A stretch of 25,933 nucleotides of DNA. It comes from Gnetum montanum (Eukaryota; Streptophyta; Gnetopsida; Gnetales; Gnetaceae). Each line of letters starts with the position of its first letter. The stretch's first letter is position 1. The notes beneath the pieces are model-generated. The model ran no database searches. It was given only the letters and a program-made list of their open reading frames with translations, and was not told where the DNA came from. Shown here one piece after another: positions 8,881 to 20,154 of the stretch. Both the position numbers and the translations under genes were made by a program. The stretch is taken from contig MNCI01037953.1 of NCBI GenBank assembly GCA_015680685.1, positions 1,057,264 to 1,083,196 of the forward strand. Direction: 5' to 3'.

Positions 8881-9730
8881 TGTTATGAAATGTTTCATAG
8901 GACAAAGTTTAAATTGAATAGAAAATTTCCAAGAACAATAAAGCACTAAAGAAAACTTGTAGAAAAAATTAGAGGCTTTGAGATATTTTCATGATTTGAC
9001 AAAGAACATATCTCCATGGTTTTGGAGGATTCTCATTAGTAAAAGTAAGAAAGAATGATCTTGATCTACGATCGAATAGTAGCACATCCTTGCTTTGTAA
9101 TCTAGCAACAACACATCCTTACTCTATAATCCAATAATAGTTCCTCCTTGCTTTGCAATATAGCAACAACATATCCTTGCTTTATAATCTAGCAGTAGCA
9201 TGTCCTTGCTCTACAATATAGTAGCAATACATCCTTGCTCTCCAATACAACAACAACATTTCCTTACTCTGCAATACAATAGTAACACATCGTTGATATG
9301 AGTCACCAAACCTCCTCTTTGGCATTTGCTACCCTTATCAATAACAACAACTACCTACTACCACCTTCACCACTAGACCTCCTCTCTAATCTTTATAATT
9401 AATCTATCACATTTACCACAAAAATTCTTCTTTGACCTCTACTAACCTCCATCATAGCTTGGGACTAATGATCCTCTATTAGAAAATCCTCTTTGAATTT
9501 CAACCTCTTAAACCTCCTCTTTGGCATTGGCTCCTAGCCAACATTATTTTGAGGCCCATCCCATCTTCACAGTATTCCACTTACCTATATACATGATCCA
9601 TCATGATCATAGTTTCATTGAAATTGGTCATTATCTAAAATGACCTTATACCTTTTAAATACATTAGAAAAATCATTTCTCACAATGTCCTAATACTTTT
9701 TAAATTTTCTTGTGTCAATTTTGGCTTACA
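8881..9730 (-). repeat. Element F LTR, left copy (shared by F1 and F2)
   Basis: It starts TGTTATGAAAT and ends GGCTTACA, so its termini read TGTTA...TAACA-like inverted repeats ending in TG/CA. It aligns along its length with 23071-24120. Its left neighbour is a primer binding site and its right neighbour is a polypurine tract, so it acts as a 5' LTR for what lies left and as a 3' LTR for what lies right. This is the shared LTR of a tandem pair. No coding content. Confidence 0.8.
9072..9300. repeat. 29-base minisatellite in the F LTR, eight copies
   Basis: CATCCTTGC or a variant begins at 9085, 9114, 9143, 9172, 9201, 9230, 9259 and 9288, an exact 29-base period. Units read roughly AGCAACAACACATCCTTGCT followed by CTATAATCT. 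Confidence 0.92.
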
Positions 9731-9817
9731 CTATTATAATCTCCACCTTGAGTAAATCTTCACTTTCCCCTATAATACTTTATGTAGATCCTTTTAAAGA
9801 AGTAAATTCTTAACCTT
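9731..9817 (-). mobile_element. Element F2: 3' interior with polypurine tract
   Basis: On the minus strand, 9737-9752 reads CTCAAGGTGGAGATTA, the polypurine tract typical of plant Ty1/copia-like elements just before the 3' LTR. The other 65 bases have no coding signal. The interior continues at 22962 on the far side of element B, so the whole F2 interior is only about 190 bases including the target duplication. Confidence 0.75.
9813..9817. other. Target-site duplication of element B, left copy (ACCTT)
   Basis: ACCTT immediately precedes the B LTR start TGATGAG and is repeated at 22962-22966 immediately after the LTR end CTCATCA. Confidence 0.9.
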
Positions 9818-10008
9818 TGATGAGCAGAAAGGTATCCCTACACCCAACCATATGAATCACTAAGGCATTCACACATGATCTGATCAAATTCCATGGACCT
9901 ATAGTTCTCCAATACACTAGTTCCTCTAAGAAGTGAAATGGGCATTGAGAACGTTCGTTGTCTTCTCAGTTCAACTTGTGAAGTACAAGTATATGGTTAA
10001 GTGCAACC
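9818..10008 (-). repeat. Element B 3' LTR, truncated to about 190 bases
   Basis: It aligns with the start of the B 5' LTR (22136-22325), sharing blocks such as CACACATGATCTG and AAGTACAAGTATATGGTTAA. After GTGCAACC the two copies part: this one jumps to the 3' non-coding region, so about 640 bases of LTR and part of the adjoining interior are deleted. Confidence 0.9.
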
Positions 10009-11368
10009 CCCACTTTTAGTCCATGCTTCCCACTACAAAAACCCAGAAGAAACCACCTAAGAATTTTGACACTTCAAACTAGAACATTGAACAAGAACAT
10101 GAAACTAGTAGTGAGGTGAGACATGAAAGCATAGATGGATAAGAGAGAGAGTGGAATGGAGTTCTTGATTAAGGTTACATAAACTCCCTTGTGAATTTTA
10201 TGGTTAAATGACTTGATAAGATCCATCCTTAGTCCAGACCAAAACCACCCACATTCAATGACTTTGCATCATCATTCTAACACTAGTCCACCCCACTAAG
10301 ACACAAGAGTGCTCCCATAGAACAACCACCATTTCTTATTAGAGAAGAAAAGAGAAGTAGGAAGTGAGGAAGGGCCTTAGTTAGAGGGGGACTTTATGCA
10401 TGGGTAACATGTCTTTTTAGTCCCATAACTAGTGCTTGTAGCCTATTTATTTTGTCTACGGGGTGTGCTTTGAATTCTCATCTAATTATTTTTTTAAAAT
10501 GGGAACCACACCATGCAAAGACTTATTTATTTATTGTGTCTAAGAGTTGTGTTTTGAATTTCCATTATTATTATTTTTTTGATGAGAACCACACCATGTA
10601 AAGACTTATTCAACTTGCTTTATTGGTCAACATGGAATGGTAAGAAATTCATGAAAATACACATGCATCAAAGCAAGAAGAAAGGCACAAAGAATACTGA
10701 ATCCCCTTGAAGTCACACCTTGTTCAAACCTTTGAACCTTTTCCAATTTTGAAAACTACTAAAGTCACAAATTTTTTATAGTTTTGTTAATGAAAAATGG
10801 ACTACACATTTTTAGAATAAGGAAAACCATAGAGTTTGTGGATGGGTGGATGTTGTGGACTCACTACTTGTTGCATGAAAAGAAACCATGTCCTCGTTAT
10901 TAGTAACTAAATTTAAAGCTAGAATCTAGACACCAACAATCAAATAACAAAATAGTAAATACCACCATCAAGAAACAAATTACCACTATTCCTAGCATTT
11001 ATTAACAAAAGTTAGAAAATCACACTAGAATAAAAGAAAATATAAAAGAAAGTGTAAAATATTAAAGAAATAACAAATGTACTAATGATGTAAAACAAAA
11101 ATTAAAGAAGACTAATAACATGAAAACAATAAGATGTAAAATAAAGAATATGTAAAACAAAAAGTTGCAAAACAAAAAATGTGTAAAACAAAAATGGTAA
11201 AAATTTGAGGAGTCACTTATATAGCTAACATGAATGGCCATCTCCCCCATGACTGAGTTGAAAGAAGAAGATCCAAAATATGGAGTGTGGTTGTCCATCT
11301 GATGAGGTGCTTGTTGCATTTGCTAGCTTATGCGCATGGAAAGGCTTGACTTGTTGTATGTTGACCAA
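10009..11368 (-). other. Element B 3' non-coding region
   Basis: 1.36 kb without a gene between the integrase end and the LTR fragment. Bases about 10090-10480 align with 14980-15330 of element C, sharing for example GGGCCTTAGTTAGAGGG and AGTGCTTGTAGCCTA. The A-rich stretch about 11030-11205 with GTAAAACAAAAA words corresponds to about 15840-15950 in C. A short hydrophobic frame on the minus strand at 11062-11319 comes from this low-complexity DNA and is not called. Confidence 0.75.
10446..10605. repeat. Twofold tandem repeat of about 80 bases in the B 3' region
   Basis: Both halves end in GAACCACACCATG(C/T)AAAGAC and contain GTG(T/C)TTTGAATT. Element C has a single copy at about 15290-15370, so the duplication arose in the B lineage. 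Confidence 0.75.
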
Positions 11369-12475
11369 CTATTTATTATTTGGACTTTTAGGTTTGTAGA
11401 TCATCATGGCCCCTAAAGGAAAAGTTTCATAAATTATATAAAGTCCTTTACACAATGTTTGAAACCTAGTTCGTTGAGTTACGTATGTGGGGTTCCAATA
11501 GAGAACCTTATTTCCTAATTGAATTTTAACTTTTCTAATTTTAAGGTCATGACACTTTTTTTTGTAGGCCTTGTGCAACTCATTAGATGATAGGGCCACC
11601 AATAGATTTTTGTCTAGCAAGTTGAGATTCATTAGTCTTTCTTTTTGTGCTAGACTCAAGTCAAGGTCAATGTCACAAGCTATTGAAAGTGTACGGAGCT
11701 TAGATTGAATAGGAACTATTGGTAATTTTCCATACACAAGCTCATAGGAAGAGTAGCCTCTAAGAAGTTTCCATGTTGAGCGATAGGCCTAAAGGACTTC
11801 ATTAAGTTTCATGTTATAGTCTTTCCTATATTTGCTAATAGGTCTTGTTAAAATTCTTGTGATTTCCCTATTGGTAACCTTAGCCTGACCATTGGCTTGG
11901 GGGTGGTAGGATGTTGTGAAATTATGTTGAAGCCTCGTGCATTGCATGAGCTTCCAAAAAGTAGTGCCTATAAAGTGAGTTCCATTATAAAAAATTAATG
12001 CATGTGGCACACCAAACCTATTTACAACATTTTTTTATACAAATTGAGCAACAATAGAAGATGTACAGTCAATGATGGCTACTACTTTTACCCATTTTGT
12101 ACAATAGTCAACAGCGACTATGATGTACAACTTTTCATTTGGCATGGGTGTGATGGGATCCATGAAGTCAATGCCCCAAATGTTGAAGGCTTCCAGTGGT
12201 TGAATCCATTGTTAAGGTCCATCCATTCAAGCAGTCATTCTACCATCTTATTGGCATCGTTCACAAGAGCAAACATATTGGTGAGCATCCCTAAAGATTA
12301 TTGGCCAATAGTACCCTACCATTAGGATTTTAATGGTTGTGCATCTCCTAGCATAGTGGCCCCCATAAGGACCTTCATGAGCATCTTGGAGAACATGTAG
12401 TTGATTAGCATCAAAGAAACACCAACGAACCAAGCCATCAACATACACCTTGTAGAGGTGTTCATTGATCTCCAT
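11369..12475 (-). pseudogene. Element B integrase, decayed
   Basis: This enzyme would insert the cDNA into the host chromosome. From 12475 leftward the minus strand gives the zinc-binding domain, with HEGPYGGH and SCERCQ, and the spacer ending GYYWPIIFRDAHQYV. The core follows: WGIDFMDP holds the first catalytic Asp (12167-12169). The second site reads FYNGTHF where DNGTHF is expected (Asp to Tyr, 11987-11989). The third reads QANGQAKVTNREI where Glu is expected before VTNREI (Glu to Lys, 11879-11881). The C-terminal part (11737-11369) contains YGKLPIVPI and GNKVLYWNP, which match the usual YGK...LP and GDxVL blocks. Two lost catalytic residues and several stops make it inactive. The family pattern (CERCQ, SYHPQANGQ) fits Athila/Tat-like elements. 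Confidence 0.93.
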
Positions 12476-13265
12476 GAAGAATTTTACTTGGTGAAGAAAT
12501 TATTGTTTCTTCAATGATCCAACCCTTGTGACATCTATTGAGTAAGAAGATAGGTGAGAATGTCATCATACCATTTAGGCTCATTGGGAAATTGTTCAAT
12601 TATATCCCTAGCAAATAGGAGTTCGTTAGGAAACATATTAGTTAGTGGACTTTCTTTCTCTTTGTTGTCCCATTGTAATCGAGACAAGTGATCAACAACC
12701 ACATTCGTAGTGCCCTTGTGATCTACCATGGTGAGATTGAATTCTTATAAGATCACTAGCCACCATATGACATGGGGGCTTACTGTTGGCTTATTCATTA
12801 GGAAGTGGATGGCACTGTAGTCCATGTGCATAACACCTTGTATCCAAGCACATAATACCTAAACTTTTCTAAAGAGAACACCACTATCATCAATTCTTTT
12901 TTTGTGGTGGTGTAATTCAATTGCACACCCACAATGCTTCAGCTAGTGCAATGGATGTAATATAGACATTTCTTGTCATCCAATTCTGTAAGCACAAATA
13001 CCAAGGAATAATTTGATGCATTCATCATAACATGAAATGGTTTGGACCAGTCAGGTACTTGTAGGATTGGAGTTTCTACAAGTTTCTCTTTCAGTTGTTG
13101 GAATGCTTGTTCACATTCTTCAATCTAAAAAAATGGAGCATCATTCTTTGTTAGCTCCACCAATTGTTTTGTAATATTAGAGAAATTCTCTATGAATCAC
13201 TAGTAGTAGCCAATATGTCCAAGGAATGACCAAACATCTTTGATAGTTTTTTGTTGATGGGTTAT
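12476..13265 (-). pseudogene. Element B RT C-terminal part and RNase H, decayed
   Basis: On the minus strand from 13260 leftward: the RT thumb/connection FLGHIGYY and FIENFSNITK, then a PFF...EECEQAFQQLKEKL helix, then TPILQVPDW and the RNase H opening FHVMMNASNYS. The first catalytic Asp of RNase H (DAS in relatives) is Asn here (13020-13022). YTTTKKEL and EKFRYYVLG follow, then the RNase H end NVVVDHLSRLQ at 12700-12650. The frame is shifted and stopped in places; the last part (12729-12535) is open. The reading resumes directly from the RT segment on the other side of element C, which is why C is placed inside this gene. Confidence 0.93.
13261..13265. other. Target-site duplication of element C, left copy (GTTAT)
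   Basis: GTTAT directly precedes the C LTR start TGATGAG and recurs at 20150-20154 directly after the LTR end. Confidence 0.92.
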
Positions 13266-14046
13266 TGATGAGTGGTGAGGTACCCCTATACTCAACCATA
13301 TGAATACAAGCATTTCACGCACGATCTGATCTAACTCCAAGGACTAAGTGCTTATGCTCCTTAATGGAACACTCAGGATTAATCAATTGTTGTCTTCCCA
13401 AACTTGGTTGTATTGTCATGGTTGTATGGTTAAGTAAGCTTGAGGTATATGATTTTTATAGCTTTTTTGTCTTTTTATGTCTCCTACTAATGAAAGAAAG
13501 GGAAGAGAGAACTAAGTGGCTAACTTACATTAACTATTCATTAACTAAGTTCTAAATGTTCCTAACACTAGTATCTATTCCCACTTTCCATACACATCCT
13601 GAACTAGTGCAATGCTGCTGGGATTACCAAACGCTAATCGTTACTGGGTTACCAAGCGCTACATGCATGCTCAAAGTGGTCATACTGAGTGTATTTATTT
13701 AACTAAGGGGGTTGAAGGTTGAAAAAGATATCAATTAACTAGGAGAAGCATTAAAAAATAATTAATTACTAATTAGCTTAATTTGTATGCTGCAAGGTTT
13801 ATCGTAAAGTTCATCTTTATTTCCATACACAAAATTGTGCTCAAGTACAAATTGCTTAAACAAAGATTCGTTCACTCTATGACTCCTACTGTGGACACAC
13901 AGAAATAATTCTAACTCTGGAATAACAAAACTGCAAGAATCTAGCTAAGGGTCTAAGTCTAACTTCCTTGAACAAAGGGTGTTGCCTCTTATTTCTAGAA
14001 GATGAGGCAAGATACAATATCGCGTACACAATATCGTAGCTCATCA
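13266..14046 (-). repeat. Element C 3' LTR (781 bases)
   Basis: It aligns end to end with 19296-20149. The TATA box equivalent (13990-13997 on the plus strand) reads TATTTCTA and is damaged. A polyadenylation signal in element orientation lies at 13816-13821 (TTTATT on the plus strand). Only two GATATC-type boxes are present here, both changed to AATATC (14016 and 14030), versus four in the 5' LTR. Confidence 0.92.
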
Positions 14047-16024
14047 TACCCCCATGACTGAATGAAAACTCATCCTTGCGTTCCTTACAAAATATTGGAA
14101 AGGTATGGGATTATTGACTTAAATGAAAACTAATTGTGAATGGGATGATGTGTGAATGGATCAATCATTACAATACATGACAAGATTAGTGTTCATGACT
14201 ACAAGAATAAACACTATACCCAATTGAAATCCAGCCTTATTTGGCAGTTGAGAGAGAAGAGAGAGAGAAAAGAAGAAGACATGTTGCTGCTAACACCAAG
14301 ATTGCACCTTCCATTATCCATCTATAACAGCACTATCAATCTTGTTCCTTGTACAACTATTCCAACACTAGTCTATCCTAAGTATTTCCTCCAGATCCAG
14401 TCCATTGTTGTATGATTGCCATCTACACACACAACACAGTCACATATGAGCAAGGATAAGTAAATCACAATATAGTTGATACCTTACCTCGATGTAAGGT
14501 CCATTGGCTGAGTTGTGATATGGCTAATACGAATTCTAGAAATATAACACTGGTGACTACCCAAGGTGTAGGGATTAGGAAAATTGAAAAAATTGGACCA
14601 GGGACCTCATGACTAAGAGCGATTCTCCGATAGCGATAGAATGGAAAAAGATAAGGAATAAGAAAGATGGAGAAAAAGAAACAACAGCAACGTTGATAAA
14701 ATGGATGTTAGAGATGGAAATAAACTCAACAAATGTTGATTGCGGAAATGTTTAAGGGAAAGAAGTTAACTGATGCACCAAATAGGAATGGCAATAGGTC
14801 CTCCCCAAAGTAGGCTCATGCCCTTTATGCCCTAACAATCCCACATTCAAAGAGTCCGTAGGCTTTGGAAATGTCTTTTGGAAGCAAGAGTTAAAGTCTT
14901 AACCCCAAGAATTCACCAAGGAGAAAACAATGCATCAACCAAAATATAGATGACTAATATAACTGACAATGAGGTGGAAAATGGAGAAAGAATGATGGGG
15001 AGAAGAGAATGAAATGGAGTTCCAAGAACAAGGTGGTGTATAGCCCCTTGTGAATTTATGGTTAATGTGATTGAGTAGATCTCATTCCAAATCTAGCCTT
15101 AAACAATCCACTTCCAGTGACTTTGCATTAATACACTTGGCCAATCCATCCACTTGAAGTAACAAGAATGCTTCCACCAAAGAGTCACCACCATTCCGAG
15201 GAAATGAGAAAGGGAAAAGTAGGAAGTGAGAGAGGGCCTTAGTTAGAGGGAACATGTTTGTTTAATTCCATAACCAGTGCTTGTAGCCTAGATAATTATT
15301 TTATCTAAGGGGTGTGCTTTGAATCCTCACTATTTTTTCTTTTTTGCATGAGAACCACACCATGCAAAGAATTATTTTTATTGGATCATCTTCCCAATAA
15401 TGTAGCAACATCGAAATGGTAAGGAAAACTCAAGAAGAAAACATCCAAGAACCCAAGAGAATAGCCAACACAAATGCATCACATCCCTTTGAAGTCACAC
15501 CCTTTTCAGTCCTTGAGTCTTTCCTTAGTTTGAGAAATGCCCAGTCACCAGTTTGTTAATAGTTTTATTATTAAAGAAAGGGACTGTACAGTTCCAAGCC
15601 AAGAGAGATCATAGAAATTCATGGATGCATGGATGACGTGAACTCATTGCCTGTTATATCAAAAGAACCATACCTTAGTATCAACATTATAACTCAAAGG
15701 TAAAAACCAAACATTAGCAATCCATAGAATACAATTCACACCACCATTAGGAGCACTTATTAGGTAACGAATCTAACAAAATCAAAACAACAAACAAAGA
15801 TAAAAAGAAAAAAAACAAAAACAAAAATAATCAAGATAAATAGTCACACAAAGAAATGAAAAAGTATAAACGATGTTGCAAAACAAAAATAGGAAAAGTT
15901 AAAGAAATTTGTAAAATAAAATGTGTAAAACAAAAACTTAAAAAGGAACTGAGGGCTCAATTAGTTCCATGCATGTCAGTGTGTTGCTCTCTTGATCAGC
16001 TATCAGCCACTCGGTATCTTCTTT
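14047..16024 (-). other. Element C 3' non-coding region with polypurine tract
   Basis: About 2 kb without a gene. The first bases (TACCCCC on the plus strand, 14047-14053) read GGGGGTA on the element strand, directly abutting the LTR, and serve as a short polypurine tract. Bases about 14980-15950 are homologous to B's 3' region. The short plus-strand frame at 14152-14415 runs antisense and has no family features. Confidence 0.75.
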
Positions 16025-16585
16025 TCATGTAGACGCTACATACAGGCACTTTTGTATATTAATGTCTTGTGCACATCGGTTGCATGCAGGTAATGCTAAA
16101 CTTTGCACAACCCATGATTTCTGCACGCAATTGCACCCTGTATCACTATATGCAATGCATGGAACCTTCTTCTTCTCGATCTTTCCAAAAGTGTTCTCCT
16201 TAGATATTTCCATGGAAAGATCATAGATTCCTAGGCAGGCATCTATAGTACTTAGCCATGTCCTTTCTATTATTATTAGGAAGTCCCCTTTACCTTTATT
16301 CACTTGTATCACTAGGAAATCAGCTGGATACGACCACCCACAAATAGTGGTGACGATGTCGTCCACCAGTCCCAAAAGAACAGTGATGAATTGGTTGGCC
16401 AACTGTAGGAAAATATTGCTCTCCCTTAATAGAGGCAGGTTCTAGGCTTTGTACATTTCTTGTGATATTAAGTTGACTCCAGAACCTGAGTCCAAAAGAG
16501 CTTTGCGTGGCTCATTCCCAATGATTTCGAGAGAGATTAGAGGGCTTACATGATCAAAGAATTTCTTGGGAAGGTGGCCAACCTT
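16025..16585 (-). pseudogene. Element C protease (retropepsin-type)
   Basis: On the minus strand the domain begins near 16570 with HLPKKFFDH and SLEIIGNEPRKALLDSG. The catalytic D-S-G is intact (16484-16492) and is followed by SGVNLIS, as in Ty3/gypsy proteases. One TAG stop precedes a long open stretch (16402-16025) with VTTICGWSYPADFLV, FLIIIERTWL and a terminal part ending YVAST, then a stop. It would cleave the Gag polyprotein inside the particle. The frame is shared with the gag linker upstream, as in a gag-pro fusion. The reading ends at 16025 and enters the 3' non-coding region instead of reverse transcriptase. Best preserved domain of element C, but with at least one internal stop. 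Confidence 0.85.
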
Positions 16586-19151
16586 GATCTAGTCAATTAC
16601 AACATGTGTTAACATAATCGTATGCATTGAGCTCGGTGTTTGGTTTGAAGGGAGCTCTGAAGCCTTATTTGATGGGGAGGCGTTCAGAGGTTCAACTGCT
16701 TGTGGTTGTAAGGGCTTGGTTGGACTATTGGCTCTGAAGAAAGGTCTTTTCTTCATATAGTTGTCAGAACAAAAACTGGGTTGAGGATTTACAACCCTTG
16801 CGGCATTGCGTTGCTGTAGTTGAGTAGAGAGTTCCCCTTGCATTGCTAGAGTGAGTGGTAATGGGGCTATCGATGTGAGAGATACGGATGGATTTGAAGA
16901 ATGGTATGTTTGTGGGTTATCTTCCCTAGGAGAAGGAGTTCTATAATACTCATAGACTTGGTAGTGATGTTGTGGTGTAATGTGACTAACAGAGTCATGT
17001 GGAGAGATTGGATGCTGCAAATAGCAGCCATATGGGTCAAGTTGCTAGTAGGGGTATTGTTGCCTTGATGGTGGCATCCCCCATGACTGTGGCTATTACC
17101 ATTGTTGATGTTGCTCAATGGGTTGTGGTGGAGTTCCAATTGGATAATATGTTGAAGGTTGATGGAACTGCCTTAGGTTACCTTGGGGATAAGGTAACCG
17201 TTAGGGTGTTTGCCATTTATTTAGTCGTGGGTTAAGTGCATACACCCTAAACTCTTGCAGATGTGAGATCACTGGGCAACATCCCTTAGGATGGTCATAT
17301 TGGCATATCTTGCATCCACCATCATTTTCTGTGTCTGAATCCACAACCTCTTTTGTGATGAACATTTTACCCTTACCCTTGTTATGTGCATTTTCACTTC
17401 TCTCTTTTTCTTTTTGTCATGGCACTACCTTGCTCTCTAGACTCCTCTACAATTTTAAGAACAGCTTCAAACCTACTATCCAGGGAGTCCCACATTTTTT
17501 CTACCTTTGCCGATACTTCTATTGTTAACTTTTGGAGAGGTAAAGTTTTTCTATTCACCATCTCTTTGAGTGGTGACTCTTCTTCCTCCTCACAAAATCT
17601 CATTCCCCTTTCTCGAAGGGAAGGATCTCAGTTTTATTCTTCCGCACTTTCTCTCTTTCGTAGCTCACCTTCTTCTTTGGCTACTTGCTCTAGCAATCTA
17701 TGAATTTAATGGACCTAAGCTTCGATAACCTTCCTTGGGCGTACGTCCCAAGGTTTCTTCTTATTTCATGCCTAAGTCCATCAACAAGATGGAGTAGTTG
17801 ATCCTGCTATGAATAACCATGACCAGGGAAATGATGTAACAGTGTGTAATAGCAGCCCATGGTAGCATCCAAGGGTTCATGATTTCCTTGCTTCCATCCT
17901 TGGATTTGCTTCCATAGATTAGACACTCGAGAGTACATTTGGTACTTATCATTGAATAGTTCTAACATTGTACTCCACCTCTGAATGGATTTCGGTTTTA
18001 AGGACTAGTACCAGCTTTCAACTTCTTTCATTAGTGTCCTTGGGAACAACTTCAGTTTTTGCCATTTGTTTTCTAGGTTTTACAAGGAACATGCATCATG
18101 GAATGCTTGTAAATGATTTTGATGATCAGCATTGTATCCCCCTTCAAATCATGGGATGTTGTTCATGTTTAACCTCTTGATCCTACTATCCTTTTGGTGC
18201 CTTGTTGGAACTCTTATGGCCTCCGTTATATCTAGCATGCTTCTAGTTGTGAGTAGGAATTCTTTGTGATCATCTCGTTCATAGCGTCTATGGTGTCTAC
18301 ATGGTTCCTTACTCTCCCTTCTTCTATGCCTTGATTCCTTAGAGTGCCCTTGTCCTCGTTCTCGACTATCCCGTCGATGTTTTTCACTTTGTTTTCCTTT
18401 ATCCTCATGATTGGTTTCTCTATGACTACATCTAGACACTGAAGGAGAGGGTGAAGGTGATGATGAAAGTGAAGAAGAAGGATAACCATCACCACGATGG
18501 TGTTTTCTACCTTCTCTTCAATGGTCTCATCCTCAATCATGATCATGATTAGAACATCCGCCCTTATCGTGTGTTTATGTTCCTTTGTTGAACACTTCAT
18601 GTTCATGGGTATCAAAACCAGGGTTGTGAATAGTGGAGTGGAGGTTCTGATACACTACCTCTTGACCATTTTTTGGAGGAGGAACATCGTTTTGTGGGGA
18701 ACCTATTAAAGCAGGTTCACCATCCTCAATTTTGCACAAAACGTGCAGAGCATCATGGGGCCATTTACCCTTCAAGGATGTATGGTATTTCTCCTATTGC
18801 AAGTCCCTTTGACATTGCGCTTCTATGGGATGATAGTCCCTTGTGTCATGATCACATGCAACATATTCTACGTATAAAAGTGGCATGCCTATTTGTGAGA
18901 GAGCATGAAGGAGCATGTTGGGGACTGATCAGTCTAGAGGCAACACTATGTTACCCTCCAAGTCTCTCCAACGCATTTTTTCATCTTGGTGGAGAATAAA
19001 GGTGAAGTTGGGTACATACTCATTAGGATGAGTATATACCACATGAAAACTATTGAGAAACTAGTAGATTCTGGTTATGTGTATTATGCCACCGACTGCC
19101 TCTTGTGTTAGTCCTAGATAATGAAGTGCTCTTATGTGAAGAAGAAGACAT
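16586..19151 (-). pseudogene. Element C gag polyprotein, decayed
   Basis: The proposed start is the ATG at 19151-19149 (MSSSSHKS), matching the start of B's gag leader (MSSLHKID). An early leader with YSPPR follows, then an Arg/His/Ser-rich, RS-like stretch (about 18490-18280). The gag core then contains MLDITEAIRV, RIKRLNMNNIP (about 18155), GYNADHQNHLQAFHDAC, KLKLFPRTLMKEVESWY, and LHHFPGHGY with LLHLVDGLRHEIRR (down to about 17760). This fits the Retrotrans_gag pattern. A charged coiled-coil-like segment lies at 17600-17400, and a CKIC-QYDH-PKGCC cluster at about 17276-17313 resembles a CCHC zinc knuckle with shortened spacing. A Pro/Gln/Ser-rich linker (17020-16590) leads to protease. Several TAG/TGA stops and at least one frameshift near the start are present. 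Confidence 0.85.
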
Positions 19152-19276
19152 TGTTTCTTGTTCGGTGTGCAATGTACGGTTGTCCTATCTTTCTTTGATT
19201 AACCCTAAGGTTTCGTTCTAATGTTCCAACAATATGGATGATTTCCGATGTTCTACGTAGTGCACAAACAACTAAG

Positions 19277-19294
19277 TCCCTGACAACGGTGCCA
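19277..19294 (-). other. Element C primer binding site (tRNA-Asp type)
   Basis: The plus strand reads TCCCTGACAACGGTGCCA. It differs from the 3' end of plant tRNA-Asp (TCCCCGGCAACGGCGCCA, recalled) by three transitions. It sits one base from the LTR. Athila/Tat-like plant elements use this primer. Confidence 0.85.
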
Positions 19295-19781
19295 ATGATG
19301 AGTGACGAGGTACCCCTACACTCAACCATACAAATATGAGAGTTTCATGCATGATTTGGTTGAACTCCAAGGACTAAGTGCTTATGCACCTTAATGGAAC
19401 ACTCAGGGTTAATCAATCGTTGTCTTCCCAAACTTGCTTGTATTGTCACTATTGTATGGTTAAGTAAGCCTGAGGTATATGATTTTTATAGCTTTTTTGT
19501 TTGTTTATGTCTCCTACTAATAAAAGAAAGGGAAGAGAGAACTAAGTGGCTAACTTACATTAACTATGCATTAACTAAATTCTAAATGTTCCTAACACCA
19601 GTATCCATTCCCACTTAATGTACACATCCTGAACCAGTGCAACGCTACTGGGATTACCAAACACTAATTGTTACTAGGTTACCAAGCACTACACTCATGC
19701 TCGAAGCGGTCATACTGAGTGTATTTAACTAATGGGGTTGAAGGTTGAGAAAGATATCAATTAAGTAGGAAAGTATTAAAC

Positions 19782-19869
19782 AATAATTAATTACTAATTA
19801 TCTTAATTTGTATGCTACAAGGTTNAAATAATTAATTACTAATTATCTTAATTTGTATGCTACAAGGTT
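19782..19869. other. Assembly join: 43-base duplicated sequence around a single N
   Basis: Bases 19782-19824 and 19827-19869 are the same sequence, ending TGCTACAAGGTT, on either side of the N at 19825. The 3' LTR has this stretch once, so the doubling is very probably an unmerged contig overlap. Confidence 0.88.
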
Positions 19870-20059
19870 TATCATAAAGTTTGTCTTTATTGCCGTACAC
19901 AAAATTGTGCTCAGGTACAAATTGTTCGAATAAAGATCTGTTCACTCTATGAATCCTGCTATGGGCACACATAAATAATTCTAAATTTGGAATAACAAAA
20001 CTGCAAGAATCTAGCTAAGGGTCTAAGTCTAACTCCCTCGAACAAAGGGTGCCGCTTGT

Positions 20060-20138
20060 TATTTATAGAAGATGAGGCAGGATGCGATATCGCGTATGTG
20101 ATATCGCATGGCAGATGCGATATCGCGTACACGATATC
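20060..20138 (-). promoter_or_regulatory. Element C 5' LTR promoter: TATA box and four GATATC palindromes
   Basis: TATAAATA on the minus strand lies at 20067-20060. Immediately upstream in element orientation are GATATC cores at 20133, 20119, 20100 and 20086, mostly within GCGATATCGC, spaced 14, 19 and 14 bases. The position between LTR start and TATA box suggests enhancer or factor-binding sites; function is inferred. Confidence 0.7.
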
Positions 20139-20149
20139 GTGGATCATTA

Positions 20150-20154
20150 GTTAT
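20150..20154. other. Target-site duplication of element C, right copy (GTTAT)
   Basis: Matches 13261-13265. The RT reading frame resumes beyond it. Confidence 0.92.

Larger units (their letters stand above)
13266..20149 (-). mobile_element. Element C: Ty3/gypsy LTR retrotransposon, gag-protease only, nested in B
   Basis: It has two LTRs (13266-14046 and 19296-20149) with TGATGAG...TCATCA termini, a GTTAT target duplication, a primer binding site and a short G-rich polypurine tract. Order on the minus strand: 5' LTR, leader, gag, protease, 3' non-coding region, 3' LTR. No RT, RNase H or integrase is present between the protease end (about 16025) and the 3' LTR. It inserted into the RT gene of its relative B in the same orientation. 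By eye about one base in ten differs between the two LTRs at their starts, so the insertion is old. Confidence 0.92.
19296..20149 (-). repeat. Element C 5' LTR
   Basis: It starts TGATGAG and ends GGATCATTA, the last CA mutated to TA. It is longer than the 3' LTR because of extra GATATC boxes and the duplication at the N. A polyadenylation signal lies at 19886-19891 (TTTATT on the plus strand). Confidence 0.92.

Noticed and set aside
13364-13555. 63-aa plus-strand frame repeated at 19394-19585
   Set aside because: The pair is simply the two LTRs of element C; frames in both copies reflect shared LTR sequence, not a gene.
17310-17703. Plus-strand frames with hydrophobic and serine-rich content, possible secreted protein
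   Set aside because: They are antisense to the gag coding strand of element C, whose family motifs run on the minus strand.
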